Of a DNA stretch of 6,538 bases, positions 4,441 to 6,538 are shown piece by piece. Both the position numbers and the translations under genes were made by a program. The notes under the pieces were generated by a model. It saw nothing but the letters and a program-made list of their open reading frames with translations, had not been told where the DNA came from and made no database searches. The number at the start of each line of letters is the position of its first letter. Position 1 is the stretch's first letter. Origin of the DNA: Promethearchaeota archaeon (GTDB lineage: Archaea > Asgardarchaeota > Lokiarchaeia > Sigynarchaeales > SOKP01); the NCBI GenBank assembly GCA_030620005.1, contig JAUXAJ010000286.1, forward strand, positions 1 to 6,538, read 5' to 3'.

Positions 4441-5616
4441 TTATAGATTAATGGGATAGTTTCCATATTCATGTGCTGCTTCAATCATCCATTTTAGATT
4501 CTCAACCTTGACGGCTGGATGCATGTTTGCCGGTGAAACAACGTAACCACCCCCTGGTCCCGCGGTTTTTATTGCGTATTTCAAGTGATTAAATACATCT
4601 TCCTTAGTTCCGTGTGTTAGCACTTCACCTACATCAATACCCCCGAATAGGCAAAGTTTATCGCCCACCTTTTTCTTGACCACGGCTAAATCGACACCCG
4701 CAGTAGGTTCAAGGCTATGAAGGCCATCGAATCCACAATTAACAATGAAATCAAGAATTGACGTGATATCTCCGTCTGAGTGTAAAATTATCTTTTTCCC
4801 CCTTTCGTGAACAGTATCCGTTATTATTTTGTAAGCGGGCAAAAGAACTTCTGTAAACTTCTTTGAGCTCATCATCGGTCTCTTTTTGTATGCTAAATCT
4901 CCAGATTCAACAAATAATTCAGCTCCAGCGTCCATATAGCTCCTATAACAAGCAGCAGTAAATTCTGCTATCACTTCATGCACCTCTTTAATAAATTTAG
5001 GATTTTTTATTAGCATCTTTGAATAATAAATCATTCCCATTCCTTGGCTAGCTGACTCGAAAACACCCGCTAAATCGTTCGTCACGGCAACGAGAATTTT
5101 GTCTTTATGTTTTTTATTGATGCGTCTATAAAATTTTTTTACCATCTTTGTATATTTCTCTGTCATTGGCCCCTCAATGTTTTCCCTAGTTTCTTTCCAT
5201 TTTTCGGGCGTATTCATCGTGCCATATAAATAGTACGGGTTAAAGTTCCCCTCGTTATCGCGAGCTTCCCAGACTCGTCCAAAAATATCCTTCATGAGGA
5301 GCCTATCGTCGTTAGGATCGTCATGCACGTATAACGGAATCACGCCCACTTGCATTACATCGAGACCAATCGCAATTGCCGCTTCGGTGCATCGAGAAAA
5401 AACTGAAGTTTCCACCGATTCAATCAAATTGCTCAATTCTTCCATCCATCCATCGGGATTATCGCGTTTCAACTGGTTAACCAAATCAAAATCGCTCATT
5501 TCAGGTTTTCCTAGAATCTCGTCTACATTATTCGCATCGATTAAAATTGCATGTACAGGTACTCGATCTGGTTCTTCTAAATTAAGGGCTGCAAATACTC
5601 TTTCTTTAAAATTCAT
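4441..5616 (-). CDS. UroD/MtaA-superfamily protein, putative methyltransferase
   Basis: This 391-residue protein of the uroporphyrinogen decarboxylase (URO-D) superfamily is predicted to be a TIM barrel. It starts MNFKERVFAALN with EPDRVPV (15-21), typical of the group annotated as UroD-like or corrinoid methyltransferases. It lacks the RQAGR segment of true HemE decarboxylase, so haem synthesis is unlikely. In MtaA/MtbA a zinc ion is held by HxC plus a distant Cys. Here the first site reads His279-Ser280-Asp281 and the late SPGC-type site reads SPAN (361-364), so both cysteines are absent. Other family blocks are GFDGLHSLEP (295-304), FGGIDV (324-329) and GPGGGYV (353-359). AAAGGT ends 7 bases before the ATG and supports the start. 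No corrinoid protein or methyltransferase partner is in the window. It could act on a methylated substrate, but the reaction and cofactor are unknown. Confidence 0.85.
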   Translation of the reverse strand: MNFKERVFAALNLEEPDRVPVHAILIDANNVDEILGKPEMSDFDLVNQLKRDNPDGWMEELSNLIESVETSVFSRCTEAAIAIGLDVMQVGVIPLYVHDDPNDDRLLMKDIFGRVWEARDNEGNFNPYYLYGTMNTPEKWKETRENIEGPMTEKYTKMVKKFYRRINKKHKDKILVAVTNDLAGVFESASQGMGMIYYSKMLIKNPKFIKEVHEVIAEFTAACYRSYMDAGAELFVESGDLAYKKRPMMSSKKFTEVLLPAYKIITDTVHERGKKIILHSDGDITSILDFIVNCGFDGLHSLEPTAGVDLAVVKKKVGDKLCLFGGIDVGEVLTHGTKEDVFNHLKYAIKTAGPGGGYVVSPANMHPAVKVENLKWMIEAAHEYGNYPINL

Positions 5617-5623
5617 ATTAGAT

Positions 5624-5629
5624 ACCTTT
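5624..5629 (-). promoter_or_regulatory. Ribosome binding site AAAGGT of the UroD-like gene
   Basis: On the minus strand AAAGGT ends 7 bases before the ATG (5614-5616). It partly matches the archaeal Shine-Dalgarno sequence and supports the chosen start. Confidence 0.5.
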
Positions 5630-5682
5630 TTTTTACTTATTCAGTAGTAATAATAATTAGTACTCAATATTCCATATTCTAG

Positions 5683-5701
5683 TATAATATTCAATATTAT
5701 A
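5683..5701. repeat. 19-bp perfect inverted repeat upstream of the UroD-like gene
   Basis: TATAATATT (5683-5691) and AATATTATA (5693-5701) are exact 9-bp reverse complements around a single C. They lie about 67-85 bases upstream of the UroD-like ATG and include TATA-like sequence on both strands. This is a candidate operator or promoter element. The motif TCAATATT recurs at 5664-5671 and 5691-5698. Confidence 0.4.
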
Positions 5702-5702
5702 G

Positions 5703-5723
5703 AAGTAATAATAAATATTACTT
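5703..5723. repeat. 21-bp inverted repeat next to the previous one
   Basis: AAGTAATA (5703-5710) and TATTACTT (5716-5723) are exact 8-bp reverse complements separated by ATAAA. The repeat begins one base after the 5683-5701 palindrome, so the two form a tandem pair that could bind a regulator at two sites. Low sequence complexity weakens the case. Confidence 0.35.
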
Positions 5724-5743
5724 TAAGAAAATAGTTCTTCTCT

Positions 5744-5765
5744 AAAAACAAATAAAATGTAAAAA
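5744..5765 (-). terminator. T-rich end of the hydrolase gene
   Basis: Directly after the hydrolase stop the minus strand reads three T runs of 5, 4 and 5 (5765-5761, 5757-5754, 5748-5744). Repeated T-tracts without a stable hairpin fit archaeal termination and suggest that the UroD-like gene has its own promoter. Confidence 0.5.
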
Positions 5766-6538
5766 TTAAACGAATAGGTTTTTTACGAATTCGCCAATTT
5801 TTGTCATGGCATCCTTAGCTTCAGGTAAATCGCGTAATCCAAAAGCCTGAAACACGTGCAACATGCCATCCCACTCTTGCAAGATAACATCTACCCCAGC
5901 TGCTTTAGCCCGTTCAAAAAAGCGCGTGGAGCAATCATAAAGCATTTCACTCTTGCTAACTTGTAATAATATGGGAGAGAGTCCTTTTAAATCAGCATGA
6001 ACTGGAGAGATCAAGGGATCATGAGGATCTGCTCCTGCCAAGTAAGCTGGTATCCACCAAAACACACCAACATCTGCTAACACAGGATCAGTTTCAGCGT
6101 TTTCGAGAAATGATTTACTACTATCCGTATAATCAATACCAGGTGAAAGAGCAATTGCCCCAATGGGTAAAGGAATGCCTTCATCGCGTGATTTTAAGAG
6201 ACAAGAGATTGTCAAGTTACCTCCCGCAGAATCTCCCCCAATTACGATATTTTCGGGCTTAATTCCCGTTGATAACAGCCAATTATAAACACTCATGCAA
6301 TCTTCCAAGGATGCAGGAAAAGGATGTTCTGGGGCGAGGCGATAATCCACGCTTAATACACGCATCTTTGTTTCTTCTCCTACAGCTATCGTGAATAATC
6401 TGTGGCCTTTAGGCGACCCTAAGACCATGCCTCCTCCGTGGAAGTATAATAACACTCGCTCTTCGTTCGCACCTGGAACGATTTGCCATTCTGCGGGGAC
6501 ACCTCCTGCGTCTATCAATTCCAGCTTAACACCGTCCG
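5766..6538 (-). CDS. Alpha/beta hydrolase (HSL family esterase), 5'-truncated by window edge
   Basis: This is a carboxylesterase-like enzyme of the alpha/beta-hydrolase fold-3 (hormone-sensitive lipase, family IV) group. The frame stays open to the right edge, so the start lies outside. The first full codon in the window is at 6534-6536 and 256 residues are visible, while related enzymes usually have about 300-320, so roughly 50-70 residues are missing. Numbered from the first visible residue: oxyanion-hole motif HGGG 33-36, YRLAPEHPFPA 65-75, nucleophile elbow GDSAGG 101-106 with Ser103, probable catalytic acid Glu197 (in SEMLYD, where many relatives have Asp), and His227 in MLHVF. A TTG at 6516-6518 is in frame but cannot be the true start, because family sequence continues before it. 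It hydrolyses short-chain esters or lactones by family analogy; the substrate is unknown. Its GC content (roughly 45 per cent by spot counts) is higher than that of the ETF genes. No signal peptide can be judged. Confidence 0.92.
   Translation of the reverse strand, partial: DGVKLELIDAGGVPAEWQIVPGANEERVLLYFHGGGMVLGSPKGHRLFTIAVGEETKMRVLSVDYRLAPEHPFPASLEDCMSVYNWLLSTGIKPENIVIGGDSAGGNLTISCLLKSRDEGIPLPIGAIALSPGIDYTDSSKSFLENAETDPVLADVGVFWWIPAYLAGADPHDPLISPVHADLKGLSPILLQVSKSEMLYDCSTRFFERAKAAGVDVILQEWDGMLHVFQAFGLRDLPEAKDAMTKIGEFVKNLFV

Noticed and set aside
4054..4446. Overlapping plus-strand frame of about 130 codons
   Set aside because: It overlaps the three-helix protein in another frame, has an erratic composition, and runs across the T14 tract and into the end of the UroD-like gene. 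It looks like a shadow.
5294..5647. Plus-strand frame antisense to the start of the UroD-like gene
   Set aside because: Low-complexity Ser/Thr-rich translation typical of an antisense shadow of a well-supported gene.

Overview
The window is AT-rich and reads like an archaeal chromosome, possibly an anaerobic Asgard-type (Lokiarchaeia-like) or related lineage. The pointers are GGTGAT/GAGGT-type ribosome binding sites, TATA-like boxes upstream of genes, T-tract ends with no GC-rich hairpin, and the gene mix: acyl-CoA dehydrogenase with ETF, a C_GCAxxG_C_C protein and a UroD-like methyltransferase. The domain assignment is an inference; an anaerobic bacterium is not excluded. No rRNA, tRNA, CRISPR array or transposase gene was seen.

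Layout. Positions 1-226 are non-coding and rich in inverted repeats. Positions 227-3225 (minus strand) hold a tight operon transcribed leftward: acyl-CoA dehydrogenase (3225->2077), etfB (2075->1266) and etfA (1243->227). Spacing is 1 bp and 22 bp, so one transcript is likely. A 170-bp divergent promoter region (3226-3395) separates it from a plus-strand gene for a cysteine-rich C_GCAxxG_C_C redox protein (3396-3911). A small three-helix membrane protein of unknown function follows (4034-4396). A 44-bp convergent gap with T-tracts on both strands separates this from a minus-strand UroD/MtaA-superfamily gene (4441-5616). Upstream of that lies a 149-bp spacer with two adjacent perfect inverted repeats, then an alpha/beta hydrolase of the hormone-sensitive-lipase (HSL) family on the minus strand, whose N-terminus is cut by the right edge (5766-6538).

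How the genes work together. The dehydrogenase oxidises an acyl-CoA (or works in reverse on an enoyl-CoA) and exchanges electrons with the EtfAB flavoprotein. No membrane ETF oxidoreductase is visible, so the next partner is unknown. The divergently transcribed cysteine-rich protein could be a redox partner or sensor sharing the control region, but this rests on position only. The UroD-like protein lacks the HxC...C zinc motif of the methanogen methyltransferases, so its substrate cannot be named. The esterase-like hydrolase appears to be a separate unit with higher GC content.

No clearly new multi-gene system is evident. The most notable points are substitutions at flavin/nucleotide positions in both ETF subunits, the altered metal site of the UroD-like protein, a CxxCxxC cluster in the C_GCAxxG protein, a 7-bp tandem duplication that separates the dehydrogenase and etfB reading frames, and perfect inverted repeats in most of the spacers.
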